Source: an uncultured Clostridia bacterium (GTDB lineage Bacteria > Bacillota > Clostridia > Oscillospirales > Ruminococcaceae). Taken from it: a DNA stretch of 45,217 bases. Where the stretch lies: NCBI GenBank assembly GCA_947627905.1, contig CANQXX010000014.1, positions 1-45,217 of the forward strand, given 5' to 3'. The notes below the pieces were generated by a model. That model was not told the origin of the DNA, made no database searches, and saw only the letters and a list, made by a program, of their open reading frames with translations. Positions 1 through 7,961 of the stretch are shown here, piece by piece (position 1 is the stretch's first letter; every line of letters begins with the position of its first letter). A program made the translations under genes and the position numbers.

Positions 1-218
1 CTGCCCCTTGACCCTGCGAGCTGGGCTCAGCTCGACCAGCTATTGTTTTTTTATTTTGTTCCGCTAAATTATCATTTGGTGTTAAGAGTTGAGATATTAA
101 AGGCTTAACACCAAACATACCCGCCCCCTTGAGGGGGCTACTCCGTTTAAACGATTTGTTTAAACTTACTTTGGGGGTGACAAAGCCCGCGGGGGCTTCC
201 CCGCAAATTATCATTTAG
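1..218. mobile_element. MITE-like hairpin element, copy A (right part; left part beyond window)
   Basis: Non-coding, hairpin-rich sequence that is largely the same as 14250-14433: long identical blocks (about 8-73, 114-176 and 174-208) separated by a diverged middle. It contains short palindromes such as GAGCTGGGCTCAGCTC, CCCCCTTGAGGGGG, and two GTTTAAAC sites 5 nt apart. Its right end (195-218) reads GCTTCCCCGC followed by AAATTATCATTTAG. That is the inverse complement, with one base missing, of the left end of copy B at 13954-13978, so the element has terminal inverted repeats. No transposase is present, which suggests a non-autonomous element. It ends 3 bp before the stop codon of the next gene. 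Confidence 0.7.
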
Positions 219-220
219 CC

Positions 221-1042
221 TTATGTATCTTCCGGCAGGATATCTATTACCACAACCTCCGGACGGTCAAAAACTCTGGGCAGAAAATTCTTGCAAAGCC
301 CCCTGCTGACTATCATTGCCGTATGACCGTCGTCAAGAATATATTCCCCGCCGGCATACTTCGGGAAAAGCCCCTGATCCGGCGCGTAAAGTCCGTTGAG
401 AATGTGAGGGATAATGACCTGTCCGCCGTGAGCATGACCGCTTACAACAAGGTCAAAACCCTTTCCGCTGTAAAGATCCACATGATCGGGACGGTGAGAC
501 ATCAGCACCGTGAAAATATCGTCCCCCGCAGCCTTGCAGCAGTCGTCAAACTGTTCCCCCGGCATGGAATTGTCAACGCCGCATATGCGGACAGTCTCCC
601 CGTTCGCTTCAAAGGGAACGGCGTCACCTTCAAGAACTTTTACATTGCAGGAACGGATGATTTCCTTTATTTTCCCCTCTTCTCCCGACCATTCCTCATG
701 ATTTCCGGTAACATAAAAGCAGGGAAATTCCTTTCCCAGCACTGAAAGCAGCTCAACAGTATTTGTATGCGGACGGATATCATCGGCAATATCGCCCGTC
801 AGGAGTATAACGTCCGGTAATCTGCTTTCTACTGCTTTTATCAGTACCTCCTGATCTTCCCCGTAGCTGCTGCTGTGAAAATCGGACAGCAGTACGATAC
901 GAACGGGAGAATTTACCTTGCCGGTAAAAATTTTATATTCCGGGAATGTCAGGCTCGTATCCAGCGCGGCAAAGATCAGTATCAGCAGCCACCCTGCCGC
1001 AATGAATACCGCCCGTTTATGCTTTATATCTTCAAATTTCAT
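221..1042 (-). CDS. Membrane-anchored metallophosphoesterase (YkuE-like)
   Basis: 273 aa. An N-terminal hydrophobic segment (about residues 11-29) should anchor it in the membrane with the enzyme domain outside. The calcineurin-like metallophosphoesterase motifs appear in order: SDFH (D54, H56), GD (D84), GNHE (114-117), SHRPDH and GHAHGGQ. These bind two metal ions. YkuE-like relatives hydrolyse phosphoesters at the cell surface, but the substrate here is unknown. The start ATG overlaps the stop of the upstream purine nucleoside phosphorylase gene by 4 bp (ATGA), so the two are probably translationally coupled. Confidence 0.85.
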   Translation of the reverse strand: MKFEDIKHKRAVFIAAGWLLILIFAALDTSLTFPEYKIFTGKVNSPVRIVLLSDFHSSSYGEDQEVLIKAVESRLPDVILLTGDIADDIRPHTNTVELLSVLGKEFPCFYVTGNHEEWSGEEGKIKEIIRSCNVKVLEGDAVPFEANGETVRICGVDNSMPGEQFDDCCKAAGDDIFTVLMSHRPDHVDLYSGKGFDLVVSGHAHGGQVIIPHILNGLYAPDQGLFPKYAGGEYILDDGHTAMIVSRGLCKNFLPRVFDRPEVVVIDILPEDT

Positions 1043-1872
1043 TGTATTTCCTTTGCAAGCGCAATTATCGACTCTGTAACAAGCCGTTTGAACAGCGGCG
1101 CGGTCCTGTCGGCTGTTTCCTGAACTTCCGCATGGGTAAGAGGCTTGTCGGTCATTCCGCAGGCAAGGTTTGATATACAGGATATGCCCGCCACTTTCAT
1201 TCCGCAGTGATTTGCGGCAATAGCTTCACAGGCTGTAGACATTCCCACTGCGTCCGCGCCGAGAGTGCGGACCATTCTTATTTCCGCGGGAGATTCGTAA
1301 TTAGGTCCTGTAAGCTGTATATAAACGCCCTCCTGCAATGGGATACCGGCGCTCTTTGCAGTTTCCCTTACTATATTACGCAGATCTTTATCGTAAATAT
1401 TGCTCATATCCGGGAACCTTACGCCCAGTTCATCGGGGTTTTCCCCTATGAGCGGCGAGGGAGCCATACATATCTGATCGGAAATAAGCATAAGGTCTCC
1501 TGCATGGAAGCCGTAATTTACCCCACCCGCCGCATTTGTAAGCATAAGTATCTTTGCGCCCATCAGCTTCATAAGACGTATGGGAAGAACTACGTCCTCC
1601 ATTTTATATCCCTCGTAATAGTGAACGCGTCCCTGCATTATAACGACTTTTACATCTCCCACATATCCGAAAACAAATCTTCCCTTATGTCCCGTGACCG
1701 TGGACACGGGGAAGCCGTCTATATCGCCGTAATCCAGCACGGAAACTATTTTTATCCCGTCGGCATAATCTCCCAATCCCGAACCGAGCACAAGTGCGAT
1801 GTCGGGAGTAAAATCCGTCTTTGCCCTGAAACATTCGTAACATTTTTTAAGTCTTTCATAAACCGCGCTCAT
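1039..1872 (-). CDS. punA: Purine nucleoside phosphorylase (trimeric type)
   Basis: 277 aa from the ATG at 1872, which has a strong GAAAGGAAG ribosome binding site 7 nt upstream; an upstream in-frame ATG at 1905 lacks one. The enzyme splits inosine or guanosine with phosphate into base plus ribose-1-phosphate in the cytoplasm. Family motifs: GSGLGDYAD (phosphate-binding loop), GRVHYYEGY, TNAAGGVN, and GPNYESPAEIRM followed by GADAVGMST (purine and ribose contacts). It lies 48 bp downstream of pulA and overlaps the phosphoesterase gene, so the three probably form one operon. Confidence 0.9.
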   Translation of the reverse strand: MSAVYERLKKCYECFRAKTDFTPDIALVLGSGLGDYADGIKIVSVLDYGDIDGFPVSTVTGHKGRFVFGYVGDVKVVIMQGRVHYYEGYKMEDVVLPIRLMKLMGAKILMLTNAAGGVNYGFHAGDLMLISDQICMAPSPLIGENPDELGVRFPDMSNIYDKDLRNIVRETAKSAGIPLQEGVYIQLTGPNYESPAEIRMVRTLGADAVGMSTACEAIAANHCGMKVAGISCISNLACGMTDKPLTHAEVQETADRTAPLFKRLVTESIIALAKEIQ

Positions 1873-1920
1873 AAATATTCTTCCTTTCGGTATGATAGAT
1901 CGCATTATCTTTAAAATAAA

Positions 1921-3930
1921 TCAGTCTGTGGCAGGAGCTTCATAAACATCTTCCGGCACGTTACTTTTTCTTCCGAGGACCATTGTGCTGAGCCCGTCTA
2001 TCTCATAATCTCCCTCGGGAATAGTCCGCAGAGGGATCGTTCCTGCCCGTTCACCGTCAACATATACCTCGTAAGAGCCGAAGGAGTGAAGCGTTACCGC
2101 GTAATCGTTCGGATTGAAGAACACTATCATCTCTTCAAATTCATTATCTCCGTAGAGGACAAAGCCTACAACTCTCTGCGGCAGCTTGTCAAGAAAACGC
2201 ATCATATCGCCTACCTGCTTCTGATCGCACATTCTTAAAGCGCTGTGCGCTTTGCGGAAAGCAATAAGACCTTTATAATATTCAAAAACGCCCTTGAACT
2301 CGGTCTTTCTGTCCCATTTCAGGCTGTTTATGGCGTCGGGAGACTTGTAGCTGTTATGATCGAACACCGTTCCGCCCGGAAAAGGCTTTGACCGCAGAAA
2401 TTCCTGCCCCGCCTGTATAAAAGGTATTCCCTGAGCAAGGAATATCATCGCCGCCGCCATTTTATCCATGCGGATACGTTTTTCTATACTTTCAGTGCTG
2501 TTGGTATAATACAGCTTGTCCCAGAGGGTCAGGTTATCGTGTGCTTCGGCGTAATTGACCGCCTGAGCCGGAGTATCGCTCCATGAAAATTTTGAAAGGT
2601 TCGGTATCTGCGGGTGCGGTATCCGTCCGCACATGATCTCCTTGACGTATTCTTCGTTTCCGGTAGCGCCGTTGACGTAGCCCTTGTCACGATCCTCGAA
2701 ATTATTTCCCTTTACCGTATCGCGGAAATCATCGCTGAAATATCCGAAATCCGGCGTGCTGCGCGCATTTAGCTTCATTGCGCGTCTGCCCCATTCAAGA
2801 GGAGAATCGCCGCCTGTCCAGCCTTCGCCGTAAAGAAGAACATTCGGGTTTATCTCTTTCAGCTTCTGAGCTATAAGCTCCAGCGTTTCGATATCGTAAA
2901 GCCCCATAAGATCAAAGCGGAAGCCGTCGATCTTGTACTCCTTTGCCCAGTAGCAAAGGCTGTCAACGATAAACTTGCGGACCATTTTCCGTTCGGTGGC
3001 AAGCTCATTGCCGCAGCCGCTGCCGTTGCTGAAATATTCGCCCTTATCGCCCCAGAGCCGGTAATAATATTTAGGATATATCTTATTGAAGTTTGAATCC
3101 GCCGTTGCTGCCGTGTGGTTGTAAACAACGTCCATAATAACGCCTATCCCCTCACGGTGAAGAGAGTAAATAAGCCGCTTGAACTCCGCAACGCGCGTTT
3201 TGCCGTCAAACGGGTCTGTAGAATATGACCCCTCCGGAACGTTATAATTCTGCGGGTCGTATCCCCAGTTGAACTGAGGACGGTGAACATCGCTCTCGTC
3301 CACGGTGCAGTAATCAAAGCACGGCATAAGCTGAACATGGGTAACTCCCAGCTCTTTTATATGGTCGATGCCTATGCTGTCGCCGGCACCGTTCACAAGT
3401 CCTTTTTCGATAAAAGCAAGGAACCTGCCCTTGTAGCAGAAATTTCCGCTTTTGTCAACGGAAAAATCCCTGACGTGCAGCTCGTAAACAGAGGCGTCGG
3501 TATATTTTCCGAGCTTTACATATTCCTGCTTGTCCCAGCCGGCAGGATCGCAGGCTTTTGTGTCGATGACCATTCCCATAGCTCCGTTCACTCCTGCGGA
3601 ACGGGCATAGATGTCCACCGCCTCCTGTTCGATCCCGTCATAGGTCATGACATATGTGTAATAAACCCCGTTAAGGTCGCCGAAAGCAGTCTTGCTCCAC
3701 ACGCCGCTGCTGCTCTTTTCCATTGGCAGCCTGCGGTACGGGGTCTCATCGCGGCAGCTTTTGTAAAGATGCACCCTTGCGGCGTCCGCTTCGGGCGCCC
3801 AGACTTTAAATTCTGTTTTTCCGCTGCTGTAAATTGCTCCTAATTCACCGTCATAACCGTATTTTTCATCAATATGCGTAAACAATGCCGACAATCCTTT
3901 CTCGTATATATATTTGGGAAAAGCAGTCAA
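1921..3930 (-). CDS. pulA: Type I pullulanase (GH13), cytoplasmic
   Basis: 669 aa. It hydrolyses alpha-1,6 branch links in pullulan, glycogen or starch fragments. There is no signal peptide, so it acts inside the cell on imported maltodextrins or stored glycogen. An N-terminal CBM48-like beta-sandwich (about 20-130, with KVWAPEADAARVHLY) precedes the GH13 barrel. The barrel has FNWGYDPQNYNVPEGSYS (the type I pullulanase region), MDVVYNHT, DGFRFDLMG (nucleophile Asp), YGEGW (acid/base Glu) and EAHDN (third Asp). The listed start is a TTG with a weak ribosome site. A second TTG at 3885, nine bases after AAAGGA, would give a protein 15 residues shorter and is an equally reasonable start. Confidence 0.93.
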   Translation of the reverse strand: MTAFPKYIYEKGLSALFTHIDEKYGYDGELGAIYSSGKTEFKVWAPEADAARVHLYKSCRDETPYRRLPMEKSSSGVWSKTAFGDLNGVYYTYVMTYDGIEQEAVDIYARSAGVNGAMGMVIDTKACDPAGWDKQEYVKLGKYTDASVYELHVRDFSVDKSGNFCYKGRFLAFIEKGLVNGAGDSIGIDHIKELGVTHVQLMPCFDYCTVDESDVHRPQFNWGYDPQNYNVPEGSYSTDPFDGKTRVAEFKRLIYSLHREGIGVIMDVVYNHTAATADSNFNKIYPKYYYRLWGDKGEYFSNGSGCGNELATERKMVRKFIVDSLCYWAKEYKIDGFRFDLMGLYDIETLELIAQKLKEINPNVLLYGEGWTGGDSPLEWGRRAMKLNARSTPDFGYFSDDFRDTVKGNNFEDRDKGYVNGATGNEEYVKEIMCGRIPHPQIPNLSKFSWSDTPAQAVNYAEAHDNLTLWDKLYYTNSTESIEKRIRMDKMAAAMIFLAQGIPFIQAGQEFLRSKPFPGGTVFDHNSYKSPDAINSLKWDRKTEFKGVFEYYKGLIAFRKAHSALRMCDQKQVGDMMRFLDKLPQRVVGFVLYGDNEFEEMIVFFNPNDYAVTLHSFGSYEVYVDGERAGTIPLRTIPEGDYEIDGLSTMVLGRKSNVPEDVYEAPATD

Positions 3931-4044
3931 AAAGCAAGTATATCCCTGCTGAAATTGTCAGGAACATAACATTTTTTACAAAACACTATGGTTTTTTGTT
4001 GAAAATGACGAAAATAAGTATAAAAAATTTTCCGCTCAATTTTT

Positions 4045-4073
4045 ATTATATTACATTTTTGTCTTGTAGTAAA
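4045..4073 (-). promoter_or_regulatory. Predicted sigma-A promoter of pulA
   Basis: Read on the minus strand: -35 TTTACT, 17-bp spacer, -10 TATAAT (perfect). It implies an approximately 110-nt 5' leader to the TTG start. Its -35 element overlaps the -35 element of the opposing che promoter by 2 bp. Confidence 0.55.
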
Positions 4074-4092
4074 GACTTTTTTATAGTATAAT
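4064..4092 (+). promoter_or_regulatory. Predicted sigma-A promoter of the che operon
   Basis: -35 TTGTAG at 4064-4069, 17-bp spacer, -10 TATAAT at 4087-4092. It lies about 100 bp upstream of cheA. It does not resemble a sigma-28 (flagellar) promoter, so the che operon is probably read by the housekeeping sigma factor. Confidence 0.6.
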
Positions 4093-4148
4093 TTAAAATA
4101 TAATGTAATTGTATTGTTGATAAATATATTCTCACAAGGATAATTTCC

Positions 4149-4170
4149 CTGCGGCAGACGGCTGCCGCAG
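4149..4170 (+). other. Hairpin in the cheA 5' leader
   Basis: A perfect 8-bp inverted repeat, CTGCGGCA / TGCCGCAG, around a 6-nt loop. It lies just upstream of the cheA ribosome site (AGGTG) and 21 bp before the ATG. No T-tract follows, so it is not a terminator. It could affect mRNA stability or translation. Confidence 0.5.
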
Positions 4171-4191
4171 TATATACAGGCAGGTGTTTTT

Positions 4192-6564
4192 ATGGCAAAG
4201 TTTGAAGCAGGTATGGAAGCTATGGCGGATATGTACGTCTTTGAAACGACCACCCTTCTTGAACAGCTTGACCAGATACTTATGAAAACCGAGAGCGAAA
4301 GCAGCTTCGGCGAAGAAGAAATAAACGAGATATTCCGCACCATGCACACGATAAAAGGCTCGTCGGCAATGATGGGGCTTGACAATATGTCAAAGCTCGC
4401 CCATGCGGTGGAGGATATGTTCTATATCATCAGAGAGGATCACCCGGAGATAAATTCCATGGAGACCCTTTATGATCTTGTATTTACCGCCTCCGACCTT
4501 ATGAAAGCGGAAATAGAGCTTATACAGGAGGACGACTACAGCCCCACAGACTTTTCCGGTCAGATCGCCCGCATAGAAGAATTTGCCGCCGTTCTTAAAA
4601 ACGGAGAAAAAGCAGCCGCAAAACAGCCCGAAGCCGCAAAGCCGGCAGCTTCTGCCGCACAGCCGTCCGTTTCGGGAACGTCGGTAAAGGTAACGTTTGA
4701 AGAAAACTGCAAGATGGAAAATCTCCGCGCTCTGCTGGTAATAAACAGGATCAAGGAGATCTGCTCCGCTCTTGAATATACTCCGTCAGATATCGAGGAT
4801 AATTCCGATACGGCGGATATTATAATAAAAAACGGCTTTGACATCGTTTTCACCCCGGCGCAGGGGCAGACAGATGATTCTGTAATAGATGCGATAAAGG
4901 ATTGCCCGAATGTTAAAAGCTGCGAAATATCCGGCAAAGGACAGGCAGCGCCCGCCGCAGACGGCGACAGCACGGCCGTGCGGATATATTTTGAGGACGA
5001 CTGCAAAATGGAAAATCTTCGCGCTCTGCTGGTAGTGAACAGGGTGCGGGAGGTATGCGAAAGCGTTTCATATGAGCCGGCAGACATTGAGGACAACTCC
5101 GATACTGCAAAGTATATAATAGAAAACGGATTTATCCTCCGCTTCAAGTCGGATAAGCCCGATATGGTACTCAGAGTTATTGAGGACGCTCCGTCAGTAA
5201 AGGAATATGAAGTAATATCAAGACCCTCCGGCGCAAAGAGCGGAAATGCCGCCGAAAATAATACCGCACCGGCTGAAACGCCGAAAGCCGCCGCGCCCGC
5301 TCCAAAAGCAGCGCCGGCTGCGCCCCAGCCTCAGACCGGCAGCAGACCTGCTCCGCAGCCTGCGGGAAAAGCTCCCTCCGGAGGGGCAAAACAATCCCTT
5401 ATATCCGTAAATCTAAACAAGCTCGACACGCTCCTTGACCTTGTGGGAGAAATAGTCATCACAGAGGCTATGGTCACTTCCAACCCCGACCTCAAAGGGC
5501 TCAGGCTCGATAATTTCCAGAAGTCCGCAAGACAGCTCAGAAAGCTGAACAGCGAGCTTCAGGATACGGTAATGTCCATAAGAATGGTACCGCTTTCAGG
5601 AGCGTTCAGCAAAATGACCCGTATCGTCAGGGACATGAAAGTAAAGCTCGGAAAGGACGTTGACCTTGTCTTTGAGGGCGAGGAAACGGAAGTTGACAAG
5701 TCCGTCATAGATCAGCTCAACGACCCGCTCATGCATATGGTCAGGAACTCAATGGATCACGGCATAGAGGACAGCGCCGAGGACAGAATAAACGCCGGCA
5801 AGCCTGCAAAGGGAAAGATCACCCTTTCGGCATACAACGCTTCCGGAGAGGTAATAATCGTCGTTGCTGACGACGGTCAGGGCATAGATCCGACAAAAGT
5901 CCTTGCCAAAGCAGAAAAGAACGGCATACTTACAAAGCCGGCAAGCGAATATTCGGAAAAAGAGATCCTGAATATGATAATGCTGCCCGGCTTCTCCACC
6001 AACGAACAGGTCACGGAATATTCCGGACGAGGCGTCGGCATGGACGTGGTGCGCAAAAATATAGAAAAGATCGGCGGAACGGTCTCGGTGGATTCCAAAA
6101 AGGGACAGGGAACCAGCTTTATCATCAAGATACCGCTTTCGCTGTCAATAGTTGACGGCATGGAGGTTTCGGTAGGCGATTCCATATTCACTATACCCAT
6201 AAACGCCATACGCGAATCTTTCAAGGCAAAGCCGGAACAGCTCGTAAAGGATACGGACGGAAAAGAAATGGTAATGATAAGGGGAGAATGTTTTCCGCTT
6301 ATCAGACTTTATGACATCTACGACCTTAAACCCGGTACGGAAGATCTTTATGAGGGCATTGTGATCCTTGCAGAGGGCGACGGGAAATGCGCCTGCCTTT
6401 TTGCAGACGAGCTGATAGGCGAACAGCAGGTAGTCGTAAAGCCGTTCTCACCGCTGCTGAACAACTACAACGTCAAGCAGCACGGAATGGCGGGCTGCTC
6501 TATACTCGGAGACGGCTCGATAACGATAATCCTTGATGTGAACAATATAATCAGCGATTTCTGA
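4192..6564 (+). CDS. cheA: Chemotaxis histidine kinase CheA with a duplicated P2-like domain
   Basis: 790 aa; most CheA proteins are 650-720 aa. Domains in order: P1 HPt (1-130) with phospho-accepting H52 in MHTIKGSSAMMG; two tandem copies of a P2-like domain (about 164-247 and 261-345); an Ala/Pro linker (346-395); P3 dimerisation (about 397-460); P4 ATPase with N box (about 510-526, MVRNSMDHGIED), G1 box DDGQGID (about 560) and G2 box GRGVGMDVV (about 613); and a C-terminal CheW-like P5 (about 655-790). It should autophosphorylate and pass phosphate to CheY and CheB. The ATG follows CAGGTG by a few bases. It is the first gene of cheA-cheW-cheR-cheB. Confidence 0.95.
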   Translation: MAKFEAGMEAMADMYVFETTTLLEQLDQILMKTESESSFGEEEINEIFRTMHTIKGSSAMMGLDNMSKLAHAVEDMFYIIREDHPEINSMETLYDLVFTASDLMKAEIELIQEDDYSPTDFSGQIARIEEFAAVLKNGEKAAAKQPEAAKPAASAAQPSVSGTSVKVTFEENCKMENLRALLVINRIKEICSALEYTPSDIEDNSDTADIIIKNGFDIVFTPAQGQTDDSVIDAIKDCPNVKSCEISGKGQAAPAADGDSTAVRIYFEDDCKMENLRALLVVNRVREVCESVSYEPADIEDNSDTAKYIIENGFILRFKSDKPDMVLRVIEDAPSVKEYEVISRPSGAKSGNAAENNTAPAETPKAAAPAPKAAPAAPQPQTGSRPAPQPAGKAPSGGAKQSLISVNLNKLDTLLDLVGEIVITEAMVTSNPDLKGLRLDNFQKSARQLRKLNSELQDTVMSIRMVPLSGAFSKMTRIVRDMKVKLGKDVDLVFEGEETEVDKSVIDQLNDPLMHMVRNSMDHGIEDSAEDRINAGKPAKGKITLSAYNASGEVIIVVADDGQGIDPTKVLAKAEKNGILTKPASEYSEKEILNMIMLPGFSTNEQVTEYSGRGVGMDVVRKNIEKIGGTVSVDSKKGQGTSFIIKIPLSLSIVDGMEVSVGDSIFTIPINAIRESFKAKPEQLVKDTDGKEMVMIRGECFPLIRLYDIYDLKPGTEDLYEGIVILAEGDGKCACLFADELIGEQQVVVKPFSPLLNNYNVKQHGMAGCSILGDGSITIILDVNNIISDF

Positions 6565-6585
6565 TAAAAGAAAGGACATTGACCT

Positions 6586-7050
6586 ATGGAAGCCAATAAC
6601 ACCGCAAATAAAAACTTCTCGGCAGAAGATATTGAAGTCCTGTTCTTTACTATAGACGGCACTATATATGGCATAGAAATAAAATATGTCAACGAAATAA
6701 TCGGCATAGAACAGATAACTGTAGTCCCTAAAATACCCGAACATATCAAGGGCGTAATAAACATCAGAGGAAAGGTAGTTCCCGTAATAAGCGTTAGAAA
6801 GCGCTTCGGCATTGAGGAAATACCGTATGACGACAGGACCTGCATAATAGTCCTTGAATTTGACGGCGGCGAACAGGTGGGGATCATCGTTGACCGGGTC
6901 CGTGAAGTAATAGTAGTGAACCATAACGAAATAAGCAGAACTCCTGACGCAAAAAACGTAAATTCCAATCACTATATAAAGTCGATAGTAAATCTTGAAA
7001 GCGGGATAAGACTTCTTCTCGACTGTGAAAAGCTCGTCAGGGACAGCTGA
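6586..7050 (+). CDS. cheW: Chemotaxis coupling protein CheW
   Basis: 154 aa, the usual CheW length. It couples chemoreceptors to CheA. Family features are visible: YGIEIKYVNEII, VPKIPEHIKGVINIRGKVVPVI and IVDRVREVI. A good AGAAAGGA ribosome site precedes the ATG. It lies 21 bp after cheA and 32 bp before cheR, clearly in the same operon. The N-terminal 15 residues before the CheW fold look unstructured. Confidence 0.95.
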   Translation: MEANNTANKNFSAEDIEVLFFTIDGTIYGIEIKYVNEIIGIEQITVVPKIPEHIKGVINIRGKVVPVISVRKRFGIEEIPYDDRTCIIVLEFDGGEQVGIIVDRVREVIVVNHNEISRTPDAKNVNSNHYIKSIVNLESGIRLLLDCEKLVRDS

Positions 7051-7082
7051 TCCCACAGCCGTTTTCCGGGAGGTGACGCGGA

Positions 7083-7910
7083 ATGATGCTCAAACTCACC
7101 GACGATGATTTTTGCCGCATAGTAAAGTACATGAAAAAAAATTACGGTATCAACCTTGAAAAAAAGCGTGTGCTCATCGAAGGACGCCTTTCGGGTACGG
7201 CGGTCTCTCATGGGTTCGGCAATTTCAAGGACTTCTTTGACTATGTCTTTTCGGACAATACCGGCGAGGAAGCAATGCGGCTCGTAAACAAGCTGACTAC
7301 GAACCATACGTTTTTTCTGAGAGAACCGGATCATTTTGAATTTCTTAAAGATACCGTTCTGCCTTATTTTGAAAAGAAAAATGCGGCGAAACATTCGCTG
7401 GATATCTGGTGCGCGGCTTCCTCCACAGGGCAGGAGCCGTATTCCATCGCAATGACGGCAAACGAATACTTCGGCACGGCAGCCCATAACTGGAATATCC
7501 GCATACTTGCCACCGATGTGGATACGGACGTTCTCCGTACTGCCGGTGAGGGGATCTATACGGCAAGCATGGTAAAGGACGTTCCTCCGCTATGGCTTGA
7601 AAAATATTTTGAAGCCAAGGACGAGACCCGTTACATCGTAACCGACCGCATAAAGAAAACCGTTGAGTTCCGCAGATTTAACCTTATGGACAGGATACCT
7701 TTCGGCAGGACCTTTGACCTTATATGCTGCCGAAATGTAATGATATACTTTGAACAGCAGACAAAAAATGACCTTGTTGAAAGATTTTACGATGTGACCC
7801 GTGACGGAGGATATCTTTTCATAGGTCATGCGGAAAGCGTCGGCAGGAATACAAAATATACCTATATAAAGCCTGCGGTCTACAGGAAGATCGCCAGACC
7901 GGCTGAATAA
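7083..7910 (+). CDS. cheR: Chemoreceptor glutamate methyltransferase CheR
   Basis: 275 aa. It transfers methyl groups from SAM to receptor glutamates. An N-terminal helical CheR domain (about 1-80) precedes the Rossmann methyltransferase domain, with WCAASSTGQEPYSIAM (SAM loop), ILATDVDTDVL, and DLICCRNVMIYF. GGGAGGTGA lies 7 nt before the first of two adjacent ATGs, favouring the start used. No receptor gene is present in the window, so its substrates are encoded elsewhere. Confidence 0.95.
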   Translation: MMLKLTDDDFCRIVKYMKKNYGINLEKKRVLIEGRLSGTAVSHGFGNFKDFFDYVFSDNTGEEAMRLVNKLTTNHTFFLREPDHFEFLKDTVLPYFEKKNAAKHSLDIWCAASSTGQEPYSIAMTANEYFGTAAHNWNIRILATDVDTDVLRTAGEGIYTASMVKDVPPLWLEKYFEAKDETRYIVTDRIKKTVEFRRFNLMDRIPFGRTFDLICCRNVMIYFEQQTKNDLVERFYDVTRDGGYLFIGHAESVGRNTKYTYIKPAVYRKIARPAE

Positions 7911-7961
7911 TACAGACCGGCAGAAAAGCCGGATATCACATTCCCATTAATAACAGGCAGC

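Noticed and set aside
1207-1914. Plus-strand open frame of 235 codons opposite the purine nucleoside phosphorylase gene
   Set aside because: It is the shadow of a clearly conserved gene; it has no ribosome site and no recognisable domain.
4560-5147. Minus-strand frame of 195 codons inside cheA
   Set aside because: It is the complement of the P2-like duplication; Ser/Ile-rich with no ribosome site.
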